Part shown: positions 9,138 through 16,804 of the stretch, piece after piece | How positions within the stretch are numbered: position 1 is the stretch's first letter | Layout of the letters: each line of letters starts with the position of its first letter | From: an uncultured Prevotellaceae bacterium | GTDB lineage: Bacteria > Bacteroidota > Bacteroidia > Bacteroidales > Bacteroidaceae | Direction of reading: 5' to 3' | Assembly: GCA_900314655.1 (NCBI GenBank) | Contig: OMWC01000004.1 | Span: 1-64,000 of the forward strand | DNA: 64,000 nt | The notes under the pieces: generated by a model | Database searches by the model: none | Told to the model about the DNA's origin: nothing | Seen by the model: only the letters and a program-made list of their open reading frames with translations | Made by a program: the position numbers and the translations under genes

Positions 9138-10511
9138 TCAGAGATTCGTATCTCCACCGAAGTTCTTCACCATCGGTTTATCGCACACTACTTCCAGATG
9201 GTGCATCTGCACATTACTGGCTTTCTCCACATAAACGCCATACACATCACTCTTGACAAAACCCTCTCCTCGGCAGGGGCGCTTGTCATAGACACCACCG
9301 GGATAGTCGGTCTGTTTCTTCAGATGCAAACGAACATTGTTGAAATAGATGTTGTTCACCTTGTCACGAGTGTCACCACCGACGAAGCAGCCGTTCTCGC
9401 TGGTTGCCACGATATTGTTGAAAGTGATGCGGCTCACCTCTCCGCAGCGGCCTTCCACCTGCCCTTTTGGGAATCGCCAGTTGGCATCCTTATGATTGCC
9501 GTTGGCACGTGGATAACTGGTCACGTAGATGGGCTCTGCCTTGCCCCACCACACATCTGAAAAGAGATGGCTATCGAGCGTGATATTTGAGAACACCACA
9601 TCCGTCACCGTGCCTTCATCACGGTTCTGAATGCCAATGCCTCGGTTGCTGGCCGTGATCACGCAATTGTCGATCATCACACGGGCAATGGAGTCCATAT
9701 TTTCCGAACCAATCTTAATGGCACATGAGCGGGAGGTCATCACACAGTTGGTTACCACGATATCCGTACAGGCGCCATACTCCTCCCACTCGCGGCGGTT
9801 CTTCAGGCAGATGCAGTCATCACCCGAAGTGATATGACAGTTGCTGATACGCACATTGCGCGAGTGGTCCACATCGATGCCGTCGCCATTGCGTATCTTT
9901 ACGTTGTTCAGCAGCGAGATGCCATCTATCACGGCATCCTGACAACCAATGAGGTGAACCGTCCAATAGGCTCCTTCGCGAATGGTCACATCCCTGATCA
10001 CCAGCCGTTTCACGCCTATCAGCGTCAGCACATGCGGACGGGGGTCAAACGAAGGGTCCTGCAGGGGTTTCAGTTCATAACTGTCTGAGAGTTCCTTGCC
10101 CATAAAGGCGATGCCATTGCCATGGATGGTTCCTGTGCCGGTGATGCTCAGGTTCTCGATGTCCTTGCAGTGCAGCCACATCATGCCTTCGCCACGGTTT
10201 TCCTTAAAGGCACTCAGCCTGTAGATGTTTTCGTCGGGATTGGCCTTCAGCACAGAGCCCGCATCCAGATGCAGGTCGATGTTGGATTTCAGTTCTATGG
10301 GACCGGCCATGAATGTCTTGCCGCAAGGCAGATATACCAGCCCGCCACCCTTTTCCGTGCAGGCATCAATGGCCTGCTGGATGGCCTGTGCGTCATCCGT
10401 AATGCCATCACCTTTGGCTCCGAAGTCCATCACGTTAAAAACCCGCGTCTGCGAGAAAAGTCCCAAAGAGATCAGCAGCATAACTGCCGACAAGCATATT
10501 TTCCTAATCAT
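9138..10511 (-). CDS. GH28 polygalacturonase-family glycosidase
   Basis: 457-aa secreted right-handed beta-helix enzyme. Signal peptide MIRKICLSAVMLLISLGLFS, then the pectate-lyase/GH28 opening 'VMDFGAKGDGITDDAQAIQQ'. Catalytic region: 'NGDGIDVD', 'SGDDCICLKNR' and 'CAIKIGSE', which match the GH28 N-x-D, D-D and R/K-containing motifs (the usual GHG block is weak here). It overlaps the upstream acetyltransferase gene by 4 bp (ATGA), so translation is probably coupled. The family covers polygalacturonases, rhamnogalacturonases and related uronidases, so the exact substrate is open. Its neighbours (GH89, HGSNAT-like, GH92) are not a pectin set. Confidence 0.88.
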   Translation of the reverse strand: MIRKICLSAVMLLISLGLFSQTRVFNVMDFGAKGDGITDDAQAIQQAIDACTEKGGGLVYLPCGKTFMAGPIELKSNIDLHLDAGSVLKANPDENIYRLSAFKENRGEGMMWLHCKDIENLSITGTGTIHGNGIAFMGKELSDSYELKPLQDPSFDPRPHVLTLIGVKRLVIRDVTIREGAYWTVHLIGCQDAVIDGISLLNNVKIRNGDGIDVDHSRNVRISNCHITSGDDCICLKNRREWEEYGACTDIVVTNCVMTSRSCAIKIGSENMDSIARVMIDNCVITASNRGIGIQNRDEGTVTDVVFSNITLDSHLFSDVWWGKAEPIYVTSYPRANGNHKDANWRFPKGQVEGRCGEVSRITFNNIVATSENGCFVGGDTRDKVNNIYFNNVRLHLKKQTDYPGGVYDKRPCRGEGFVKSDVYGVYVEKASNVQMHHLEVVCDKPMVKNFGGDTNL

Positions 10512-11635
10512 ATCTTGATATATATTTTTCGTTTATATAATGGATAGCCCACGAGGAAGCAGATCAGCGTGAACGTCAATGCATAGGCCAGCGAAGCATT
10601 ATAGGTATTGGCAACGACGACATGAATGCCCGTATAGATAAGGTCACTGATGCCCGTATGGCCGAAGATGATGGCAAGCAGTTCGCTGAACACATAGAGG
10701 AACAGCGGATTCACGCCAAACACAAGGAAGGGCATGGTCCATCCCTTGCGCCCCTGAATGTCGATGACATACATCAGGATGCCTTGCAGCAACGAGCAGA
10801 GTCCGCAGGTCATCAGCACATAGGTAGGCGACCAGATGCGTTTGTTAAGCGGCAGCAAGTAAGTGAAGAGATAGGCCGCGAACACCATCACCGCTCCCAT
10901 GAGCAGAAATCGCAACACCTTTTCATGGGTGTCGCGGGATTCCGCCATCAACTTGCAGGCATAGAATCCCAGCAGCGTGTGGGCAATGGCAGGAATCGTG
11001 CCCAACAATCCTTCGGGATCTACCGGACTCTTATGGTACAGATGGTCATAGCCAAAAAGGCTCAGGTCCACCCGCGCCAGGATATTCGTCTGGTCATAGG
11101 CATAGCCGTTGCCGCAGAGCAGCACCACAGCATAACCCACCAGCAGCACAGCCACCGTGGGCAGCGTGTAGCGATGGTTCACAAAAAGGGCAAACAGCGA
11201 GGCGGCACAATAACAGAGGGCTATGCGCTGCATCACGGCCCAGATACGCAGGTGTTCGAAATCCAAGGGTCTTCCGTCGCAAGCCAGGTCAAACCAGTTG
11301 ATAAAGAGTCCGATCAGGAAGATGACCAGCGTACGCTTCAGAATCTTTTTTCCCACCCGCGGCGACCACTGGAAGTTGAACTTCCGAAGCGACAGGTAGG
11401 TGCTGATACCCATGATAAAGAGGAAGAAAGGGAACACCAGGTCGCAGGGAGTCATCCCGTTCCACTTGGCATGCTGCAATGGCGCATAGGTATCTCCATA
11501 ACCGTCGTTCACCAGTATCATCCCTGCCACGGTAATACCACGAAGCACATCAAGGGAAATCAAACGGGTGGAACCCCTCCCCTGCCCCTCCCGAGGGAGG
11601 GGAGTAGATACTTTTTTATCTTGCTGATTATTCAT
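10508..11635 (-). CDS. HGSNAT-like integral membrane acyltransferase (DUF5009/COG4299 type)
   Basis: 375-aa polytopic membrane protein related to heparan-alpha-glucosaminide N-acetyltransferase. Seen: 'LISLDVLRGITVAGMILVND' at residues 27-46, 'CDLVFPFFLFIMGIS' and several further hydrophobic segments. The human relative moves acetyl from cytosolic acetyl-CoA to terminal glucosamine across a membrane; that role here is inference. It sits directly downstream of GH89 alpha-N-acetylglucosaminidase. The start codon and first about 24 residues (including STPLPREGQGRGS) lie inside a GC-rich palindromic element, so the conserved protein really begins near residue 26. The 3' end overlaps GH28 by 4 bp. 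Confidence 0.8.
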   Translation of the reverse strand: MNNQQDKKVSTPLPREGQGRGSTRLISLDVLRGITVAGMILVNDGYGDTYAPLQHAKWNGMTPCDLVFPFFLFIMGISTYLSLRKFNFQWSPRVGKKILKRTLVIFLIGLFINWFDLACDGRPLDFEHLRIWAVMQRIALCYCAASLFALFVNHRYTLPTVAVLLVGYAVVLLCGNGYAYDQTNILARVDLSLFGYDHLYHKSPVDPEGLLGTIPAIAHTLLGFYACKLMAESRDTHEKVLRFLLMGAVMVFAAYLFTYLLPLNKRIWSPTYVLMTCGLCSLLQGILMYVIDIQGRKGWTMPFLVFGVNPLFLYVFSELLAIIFGHTGISDLIYTGIHVVVANTYNASLAYALTFTLICFLVGYPLYKRKIYIKI

Positions 11636-11720
11636 TTATATATCTTTATTTTAATACAATTCAGTTATCACAGGTTTAAAAGTAATTGCTCCCTCCCTAT
11701 AGGGAGGGCAGGGGGAGGGT
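11571..11720. repeat. Full copy of the GC-rich double palindrome
   Basis: Two GC hairpins (CCCCTCCCGAGGGAGGGG at 11586-11603 and CCCTCCCTATAGGGAGGG at 11691-11708) separated by about 85 bp of AT-rich sequence, with outer arms in inverted orientation. The element covers the GH89-acetyltransferase junction and supplies the acetyltransferase start codon. Confidence 0.75.
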
Positions 11721-11722
11721 CT

Positions 11723-14005
11723 TTAGTGGAGGGTCTTCATCACTTCTTTAGCCACATCCACCGGGTCACCTTCCGGCTCAGCCGTATAGGGATTATGACG
11801 CAGCGTCCAGGGCTCTTCCAGCGCATAGTAGTCGATGTTCAGGTCTTGCGGCAGTGCCATCTGGAAGAGTTCATCAGCTGTCTTGTTGCTGTTCACACCA
11901 CCGCCCAGCATCTCCGGTCGCGGTTTGGTCATCAGTTCCATCTCTGCCGACAGACCGTCCAGATAGGTTTTCCAGCGCACGTAGTAGAAATCCCTCAACA
12001 ACCCGTTCCACTCCTTATGGGCATAGTCTCGCAGTCCGCCTTCGTTGGCACAGGTACGGTTGCCCCAGGTCGTGATCTGCACACGGGCATTCCATTCATA
12101 GAGGTCCTGCTCGGCAGGAACGGTTGAACAGCGGCGGGCATCTTCCAGCCATCTTCCCAGGCGGAATTCCCTACGGGTTCCTAAGAGTTTGTCCTGCAGG
12201 AGCAGCATCTCCAGGAACCGACGTGCATCCCGGTCAAAAGCCTTCTTGCGGAAAGCATTGAAGTCAGCAATGGTTTGTAGGTATTGCACGCGGGCCTGAT
12301 CAGCCAGCGCCTGACGGCAGATATCCACCAGGTCATACTCAAAGTTATTGTTCCCCCTGAACCGCTCGGCAGCCTTCACCATCAGCCGGGCAGCCTCACG
12401 GGTATCGTCGGGGTCATAGTAGTTCTTCATCTTCGACCAGCTCGAAGCCTGGAAGTTATGCAGCGTAGGTCTTCCGCAGAAGATACTCTCATGAGGTCCC
12501 TGCTGGTTGTTTCCCGCCGGGCAGTTATAGATGGAGTGTATCAGCAGGTCCCAGGCTTTCATCACGTCGTCATCCATCCTTCCATAGCGAGCCTTCACGT
12601 AGCCCTGAATCCATTCCTCTTTCGTGAATTTCTCCGGTCGCCAGGGCAGTTCGCTCATCAGTTCAAACATTACTGGGTTGTTCTCCGAACCCTCCATCGT
12701 GAAGCCGATACCAGAAGGGGCAACCCCCGCCAAACCTCCCCGAGGGGAGGCTTTCTGAACTCCCCTCCCTCGGGAGGGGTTGGAGGAGGGGTTATAAAAA
12801 TTCTCCAGCAACTGATCCATACGCCCATGCAGACCAACGTTGTTGCCGAAATTCTCCAGCATGCAGAAGAGCCAGTTGTGCTGCTTGTAACCCTCAGGAC
12901 GCCTCCAGATAGAGGGTGCACCAAACATCGGGCGACATTCTGAGAAGAGATCCAGAATGAGCAGGTCTCCACGCTTCATCCTGTCCACCATCTGAGGGCG
13001 CGGATTCTCCGTCCAGCCCTGAATCACCCAAGTAGCCTTCGGGTTCACGGCCTTCATGGCCTCCATTAGCACCTGTCCTGCCCGTTCATAGTCTATCTTG
13101 CTGTCGTCGTTGCTCTCATGGAAGGGGTCCATCGAGTAGTAGTCAGCCTTGCCGAAGAGGCGAGTCAGTTCCTCATAGTAGATATCGGCAATCTCACGAA
13201 ACCGCTTGTCCGTGGGCAACAGGTTGGCAGGCCGCTGGAAACCATTCCACAGTCCAGCCTCAGCCACATTCAGTCCCAGCCGTTCCTTGGCATCATGGGG
13301 CACCATGCCGCAATAGCCCGGCAACACGGGATGCATGCCCAGTTCCTTCATACGGCGCAGGATTTGCTTCTGCAATTTCTCCTGACGTTCATACCACGAC
13401 CTCGGCAACGGACCGCCCCACCCTTCCAGGTTGTTCATCTCCCACCAGGCCAGGAAGGCCGGACCAGCAATAAACCGTCCTATCTCCTCCTCCGTGTAGC
13501 CCAGCCGGAGCAGCATCTGCCGCCACACACATTCCTCGCCCACGATGGCCAGTGGCAAGTTCACCCCGTGCAAGGCCATCCAGTCAATCTCCTGTTCCCA
13601 GCGCAGCCAGTCCCAGAATGCCATCGAATAAGAGAACGTGCAGTAGTTGAAGTCATAGCGCAGCTTCAGGTCAGTCTCATGACGTTCCTTCCGCTCCACC
13701 TTGGGCAACACGGCAGGCAACTTTGCCCTCATCTGGTTCCACGTCAGATGCACACCGGCATAATACTTCAGATACCAGTTCACACCCGTGGCAATATTCA
13801 CCCACGAGTTGCCGCGCACCACCACCCGGCTGCCCTGTTGGTCCAGTTCAAAGAAGTCGCGCTCAGTTTTCACCAATTCCGTCTTGAATTTCCGCGCTGC
13901 CCCCGGGTCAATACGGTTCAGCAGATTATCCACAGGATTCCCCGCGGCCGTCACCGCCATACTCACCCATAGGCACAACGCAATACAATATCGCAGCATA
14001 AGCAT
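11723..14005 (-). CDS. GH89 alpha-N-acetylglucosaminidase (NAGLU family), secreted
   Basis: 760-aa exo-glycosidase that removes terminal alpha-linked GlcNAc, as found in heparan sulfate and class III mucin glycans. The signal peptide ends near AVTAAG. Family hallmarks: 'RYDFNYCTFSYSMAFWDWLR' around residue 110, 'EIDWMALHGVNLPLAIVGEE', 'FLAWWEMNNLEGWGGPLP' and 'YSMDPFHESND', covering the catalytic region. Around residues 405-430 the protein contains 'NPSSNPSRGRGVQKASPRGG', which does not look like GH89 and is encoded by a palindromic repeat (12715-12795). First gene of the minus operon; promoter at 14029-14036. Confidence 0.93.
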   Translation of the reverse strand: MLMLRYCIALCLWVSMAVTAAGNPVDNLLNRIDPGAARKFKTELVKTERDFFELDQQGSRVVVRGNSWVNIATGVNWYLKYYAGVHLTWNQMRAKLPAVLPKVERKERHETDLKLRYDFNYCTFSYSMAFWDWLRWEQEIDWMALHGVNLPLAIVGEECVWRQMLLRLGYTEEEIGRFIAGPAFLAWWEMNNLEGWGGPLPRSWYERQEKLQKQILRRMKELGMHPVLPGYCGMVPHDAKERLGLNVAEAGLWNGFQRPANLLPTDKRFREIADIYYEELTRLFGKADYYSMDPFHESNDDSKIDYERAGQVLMEAMKAVNPKATWVIQGWTENPRPQMVDRMKRGDLLILDLFSECRPMFGAPSIWRRPEGYKQHNWLFCMLENFGNNVGLHGRMDQLLENFYNPSSNPSRGRGVQKASPRGGLAGVAPSGIGFTMEGSENNPVMFELMSELPWRPEKFTKEEWIQGYVKARYGRMDDDVMKAWDLLIHSIYNCPAGNNQQGPHESIFCGRPTLHNFQASSWSKMKNYYDPDDTREAARLMVKAAERFRGNNNFEYDLVDICRQALADQARVQYLQTIADFNAFRKKAFDRDARRFLEMLLLQDKLLGTRREFRLGRWLEDARRCSTVPAEQDLYEWNARVQITTWGNRTCANEGGLRDYAHKEWNGLLRDFYYVRWKTYLDGLSAEMELMTKPRPEMLGGGVNSNKTADELFQMALPQDLNIDYYALEEPWTLRHNPYTAEPEGDPVDVAKEVMKTLH
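12715..12795. repeat. GC-rich palindromic element inserted in frame in GH89
   Basis: On the minus strand this about 80-bp segment matches the intergenic copy at 26053-26124 almost base for base, including CCCGAGGGAGGGGAGTTCAG and the AAAGCCTCCC hairpin. It keeps the GH89 frame open. Confidence 0.8.
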
Positions 14006-14028
14006 ATCAAGTTAGTAGATTCTGACTG

Positions 14029-14036
14029 CAAAAATA
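14029..14036 (-). promoter_or_regulatory. -7 box of the GH89 operon
   Basis: TATTTTTG read on the minus strand, about 24 nt before the GH89 start codon. Confidence 0.55.
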
Positions 14037-14070
14037 AGAAAAACGAACGAGAAAAACAAACAAAATGGGA

Positions 14071-14110
14071 AAAAAACAGGACGGCTCACACATTACCATG
14101 CAAGCCGTCC
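14071..14110 (-). terminator. Rho-independent terminator
   Basis: Stem GGACGGCT/AGCCGTCC (14079-14086 and 14103-14110) followed on the minus strand by CTGTTTTTT. Confidence 0.75.
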
Positions 14111-14268
14111 CCCACTACAATAACAATTATCATTATCTCCCTCTGATGGCAATCACAGAACCATGGGATTTGAATGATCTAATTGACACTGCAAAGATGC
14201 GATTAAGCGAGAGTCATGATATTTATATCGATGACCGAGCGTGAGCATCTTCGCGCTTGTTGTTTTCA
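14080..14268 (-). ncRNA. Candidate small RNA between GH89 and the outer-membrane gene
   Basis: A perfect -7 box TATCTTTG (minus strand, 14273-14280) faces a strong terminator at 14071-14110 about 180 nt downstream. The predicted transcript opens with a CGCTTG/CAAGCG hairpin. No long ORF lies between; the only start with a good purine-rich site (AGAGGGAGATAATG) gives a 15-aa hydrophobic peptide (MIIVIVVGDGLHGNV). No known RNA family was recognised. It could be a sRNA or a tiny-peptide mRNA. Confidence 0.4.
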
Positions 14269-14334
14269 AGCGCAAAGATACAGACCTTTCCCCATTCCTC
14301 CATCAAAAGCCACCACATTTCTTCCCCATTAGTT

Positions 14335-14396
14335 GCGACAACCCACGAAAAATGCGACACATCCTGGGAACACCCCCAGAATCTGTCGCACTTCCA
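14335..14396. repeat. TTGCGACA-type repeat, copy 1
   Basis: Starts TTGCGACA, has a second TGCGACAC about 20 nt later, then CACCCCCAGAATCTGTCGCA. A related copy lies at 41021-41080 (CACCCCCGGAAATCTGCCGC). Function unknown; neither copy is coding. Confidence 0.55.
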
Positions 14397-14424
14397 AGAT
14401 ATATATTCCTATTAATTGATACGG

Positions 14425-15018
14425 TTAACGCTCACCGGCAATATTGTAGCCGATGGTGGCGAAGAATGTACCTGTGTACAAGTCAAGGTGCCTAGAGCCC
14501 AGGTTCTTCAATCCATAGTCATATGAGAGATCGAAAGTAAGACGGCCGAAATTCAGCCCGCAGCCCACTCTCATACCATAATTGAAACGCTCATCATCCA
14601 TAGGCCCGTCTTCATCATCCAGATCCTCCACGCAATACGACATGAAGCCACCGGCATACGGACTTACAAACAGATTAGGAGCCACATTGAAGTGATAGCC
14701 GAAAACCAGAGGCACATGAACAGCCGAGGCATTTATCGTTCTCGTCTCCGAAAGCCATTTAAACTTGGTACCCTCATTCAAGTAGTTCACTCCGAATCCC
14801 AAGAAAACGGGTACGGGAGCAATCTGGAAGTCAAAGGCGAAACCGCCCGTAGGAGCTGCAAGAGATTTCATACCCTCGCTGTCACCTCTCCATGAATTTA
14901 CAGAGAAACCGCCACGGATTCCGAAGTGGAAGCGTGAAGTGTCACCCTGTGCATTAGCACTCAGCGTTGCAGAAAGCATCAACACCACTGCAACAATAGC
15001 TTTCAATGAATTTTTCAT
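14425..15018 (-). CDS. Outer-membrane beta-barrel protein (PorT/OMP_b-brl type)
   Basis: About 197-aa small outer-membrane barrel. Signal peptide MKNSLKAIVAVVLMLSATLSANAQ, then repeated alternating strands such as 'FHFGIRGGFSVNSW', 'FLGFGVNYLNEGTKFKW', 'VHVPLVFGYHF', 'NYGMRVGCGLNFGRLTFDLSYDY' and a final 'GTFFATIGYNI'. An acidic loop (DLDDEDGPMDDE) lies near residue 140. The ATG at 15024 is an alternative start giving two extra residues. -7 box TATCTTTG at 15065-15072. Role unknown; similar barrels are structural or assembly proteins in Bacteroidota. Confidence 0.8.
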   Translation of the reverse strand: MKNSLKAIVAVVLMLSATLSANAQGDTSRFHFGIRGGFSVNSWRGDSEGMKSLAAPTGGFAFDFQIAPVPVFLGFGVNYLNEGTKFKWLSETRTINASAVHVPLVFGYHFNVAPNLFVSPYAGGFMSYCVEDLDDEDGPMDDERFNYGMRVGCGLNFGRLTFDLSYDYGLKNLGSRHLDLYTGTFFATIGYNIAGER

Positions 15019-15064
15019 GATCATCTAATTTTAATTGTTACTGTAATTTGAGTCTATTCGAATG

Positions 15065-15072
15065 CAAAGATA
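15065..15072 (-). promoter_or_regulatory. -7 box of the barrel-protein gene
   Basis: TATCTTTG on the minus strand, 47-54 nt before the ATG at 15018. Confidence 0.55.
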
Positions 15073-15202
15073 AAAAAAACTTGGAAACTTCATCAATTTA
15101 CGGACAAAAATCCATCACATAGTTCCGATACCCGAATCAAATCACGCTAAACCCCCGCAATTTCCTAAGAAACCACGGGGATTAAATGTATTTTTTGAAA
15201 AA

Positions 15203-16132
15203 CTAAAACTCTTCTATTCTGTTTACTCTTCTTTTCTTAATCTTTTGGATTTTACCATTGGGTTTATCTGCATACTTGTAATAGATAAAATCATTGTCTT
15301 CAGAATCTATTATTGCATCTATATAGCCAGTTCCTTTTAATTTAATTATGCCACGCCTAGGGCCAGATTCTTTATTCTCTGCAACGGGGTTTTCTATAAC
15401 TTTGCCAACTAAATTGCCGTCCTGTACTTCAAAAACTACAGGGTTAGCAACCGACGCTACTACCTCATAGCCTGCTGGTAGCTCAGCTTTTGAGCCCGTA
15501 ATAAAACACGCTGGCCATGTGACAAACAAGAAAAGAAGTACAGACAATGTAGTTCTATTCTTTCCTGTTACGTAAATATCTCCATTGGCCAATGGTACAA
15601 AGATGCCACCAGGCAGTTCAATTTTTTCTATTTTTATACCTAAACGCCCTTTTGTTCCAAAACCGCCAGACTTTCTGGCCTCGTAAACAAAACCCTTTAC
15701 GTTTGTACCATATGGTATAATTGTGTAATTACCCACCTTAATATCTCTTCCTACACGAAAATTCACAGCATCTCCTTTACGTAAACGCGAAGCTCTCAAG
15801 TAATGAACATTATGCAAGGGGATTTGTGTTCCTGCTTCTAATTTATATTCTTTATCTGAAGGTGTATTAACAGCAGTACTTTGGGCTGTTGTCTCGTTTG
15901 GCTTGTTAAATAGATCCTTCTCACCATTCTGATAGTTAATACTAATCACGTCTGCTTTACCGATAGAGTAGAGTGGACCATCTAGGTTCGAATACTTTTT
16001 ATAACGAATCTCGTTAGTTCCCACTTCAAAAATTTTACTGATAATAGTAGAACCATCTTTCAAAACGATTACATCTTGACCGTGGACATCAATTGCTGCT
16101 AACAGCAAGAAAAACATCATTAGCTTTTTCAT
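15203..16132 (-). CDS. Secreted protein with two KDG-type beta repeats, unknown function
   Basis: 309 aa. Signal peptide MKKLMMFFLLLAAIDVHGQ. Residues about 20-75 ('VIVLKDGSTIISKIFEVGTN' then 'EIRYKKYSNLDGPLYSIGKA') form a small domain common at the mature N terminus of Bacteroidota secreted proteins. A diverged second copy lies near the C terminus ('GYIDAIIDSEDNDFIYYKYA'). Between them is a beta-rich segment ('HYLRASRLRKGDAVNFRVG', 'IIPYGTNVKGFVYEARKSGG') and one hydrophobic stretch near residue 205 ('LSVLLFLFVTWPACFI') that may be a membrane segment. No catalytic motif seen. It stands alone between repeats; function unknown. Confidence 0.75.
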   Translation of the reverse strand: MKKLMMFFLLLAAIDVHGQDVIVLKDGSTIISKIFEVGTNEIRYKKYSNLDGPLYSIGKADVISINYQNGEKDLFNKPNETTAQSTAVNTPSDKEYKLEAGTQIPLHNVHYLRASRLRKGDAVNFRVGRDIKVGNYTIIPYGTNVKGFVYEARKSGGFGTKGRLGIKIEKIELPGGIFVPLANGDIYVTGKNRTTLSVLLFLFVTWPACFITGSKAELPAGYEVVASVANPVVFEVQDGNLVGKVIENPVAENKESGPRRGIIKLKGTGYIDAIIDSEDNDFIYYKYADKPNGKIQKIKKRRVNRIEEF

Positions 16133-16434
16133 GTTTCTTGTTTTAAATTAATTATTTGTTTGAAAATAAATATACAAAAAAAACGTGGACAAATTACTTC
16201 GTCTACGTATTCTGAGGCATCGCCAAACGCCATGTAGTCTTAAACGAGTAATGTCCACGCCTTGCAGCGTGAACTTCAACTTTTGCTCTTGACTACGTTC
16301 TGTAATTTGGCGATTTTCAGAATACAAGATTCAAGCAGAAATCCATCATATGTCCTTTTTTATCTGTCTTAGCTCATAGGCTTTAAATTTATATGGGTTC
16401 AACAATTATTGTTCGGGCTTGTTCAGTTCCTCTC
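16133..16434. other. Gene-free stretch with a large imperfect inverted repeat
   Basis: Arms GTATTCTGAGGCATCGCC (from 16207) and GGCGATTTTCAGAATAC (to 16325) enclose about 80 bp that hold a second pair, GTAGTC/GACTAC. An ACGTGGACA/TGTCCACG pair (16192 and 16252) is nested with it. No gene or T-tract terminator seen. Confidence 0.55.
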
Positions 16435-16629
16435 TCATAAATCAGCTTTTGTCTTTTTCTGCAGTTTCCAGAGCGAAGGGTAACAGCGAGCCTTCAGGCA
16501 CAAAAGTATGTTAACATCGTTTTCCGGAGTCTTTTCACTCCGGGTAAACGAACCGAAGAGCCTAGCCTTCAGGACGGGCTGTGTCTTGAAGTCATCAGCT
16601 ATCGTCAGTTTAAACAACACTGTGCTCAT
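16435..16629 (-). pseudogene. Remnant of a minimal nucleotidyltransferase (MNT) domain
   Basis: 64 codons from ATG 16629, which has a good leader (TATCTTTG, then AAGGGAGAG before ATG). 'ARLFGSFTRSEKTPENDVNI' matches the nucleotidyltransferase signature (G-S, then D-x-D), but the second Asp is replaced (NDVN) and the protein ends about 40 residues later. Such domains are often antitoxins beside HEPN toxins; no HEPN partner is visible. Most likely a decayed gene, although promoter and start are intact. Confidence 0.6.
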
Positions 16630-16771
16630 ATACTCTCCCTTTATGGTTTCCGATGGCAAAGATAAACAATATTTCGGAAACTGCACGCCTTCCGACTGCG
16701 AAATTAATAAAAAAGTGCTAAAAGCATAATTATTTCTGGAATGATTGCATATTTAAATGGATTCTTTTTTG

Positions 16772-16779
16772 TAATTTTG
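16772..16779 (+). promoter_or_regulatory. -7 box of the 393-aa unknown gene
   Basis: TAATTTTG, 25 nt before the ATG at 16805. Confidence 0.55.
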
Positions 16780-16804
16780 CGGTCATTATTATAAATTGAC
16801 AATA

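Noticed and set aside
14006..14424. tRNA or tmRNA genes in the intergenic gaps (also 31598-33022, 40550-41143, 54662-54886)
   Set aside because: No T-arm/acceptor pattern (GGTTCGA-N-TCC with paired ends) was found by eye in any gap.
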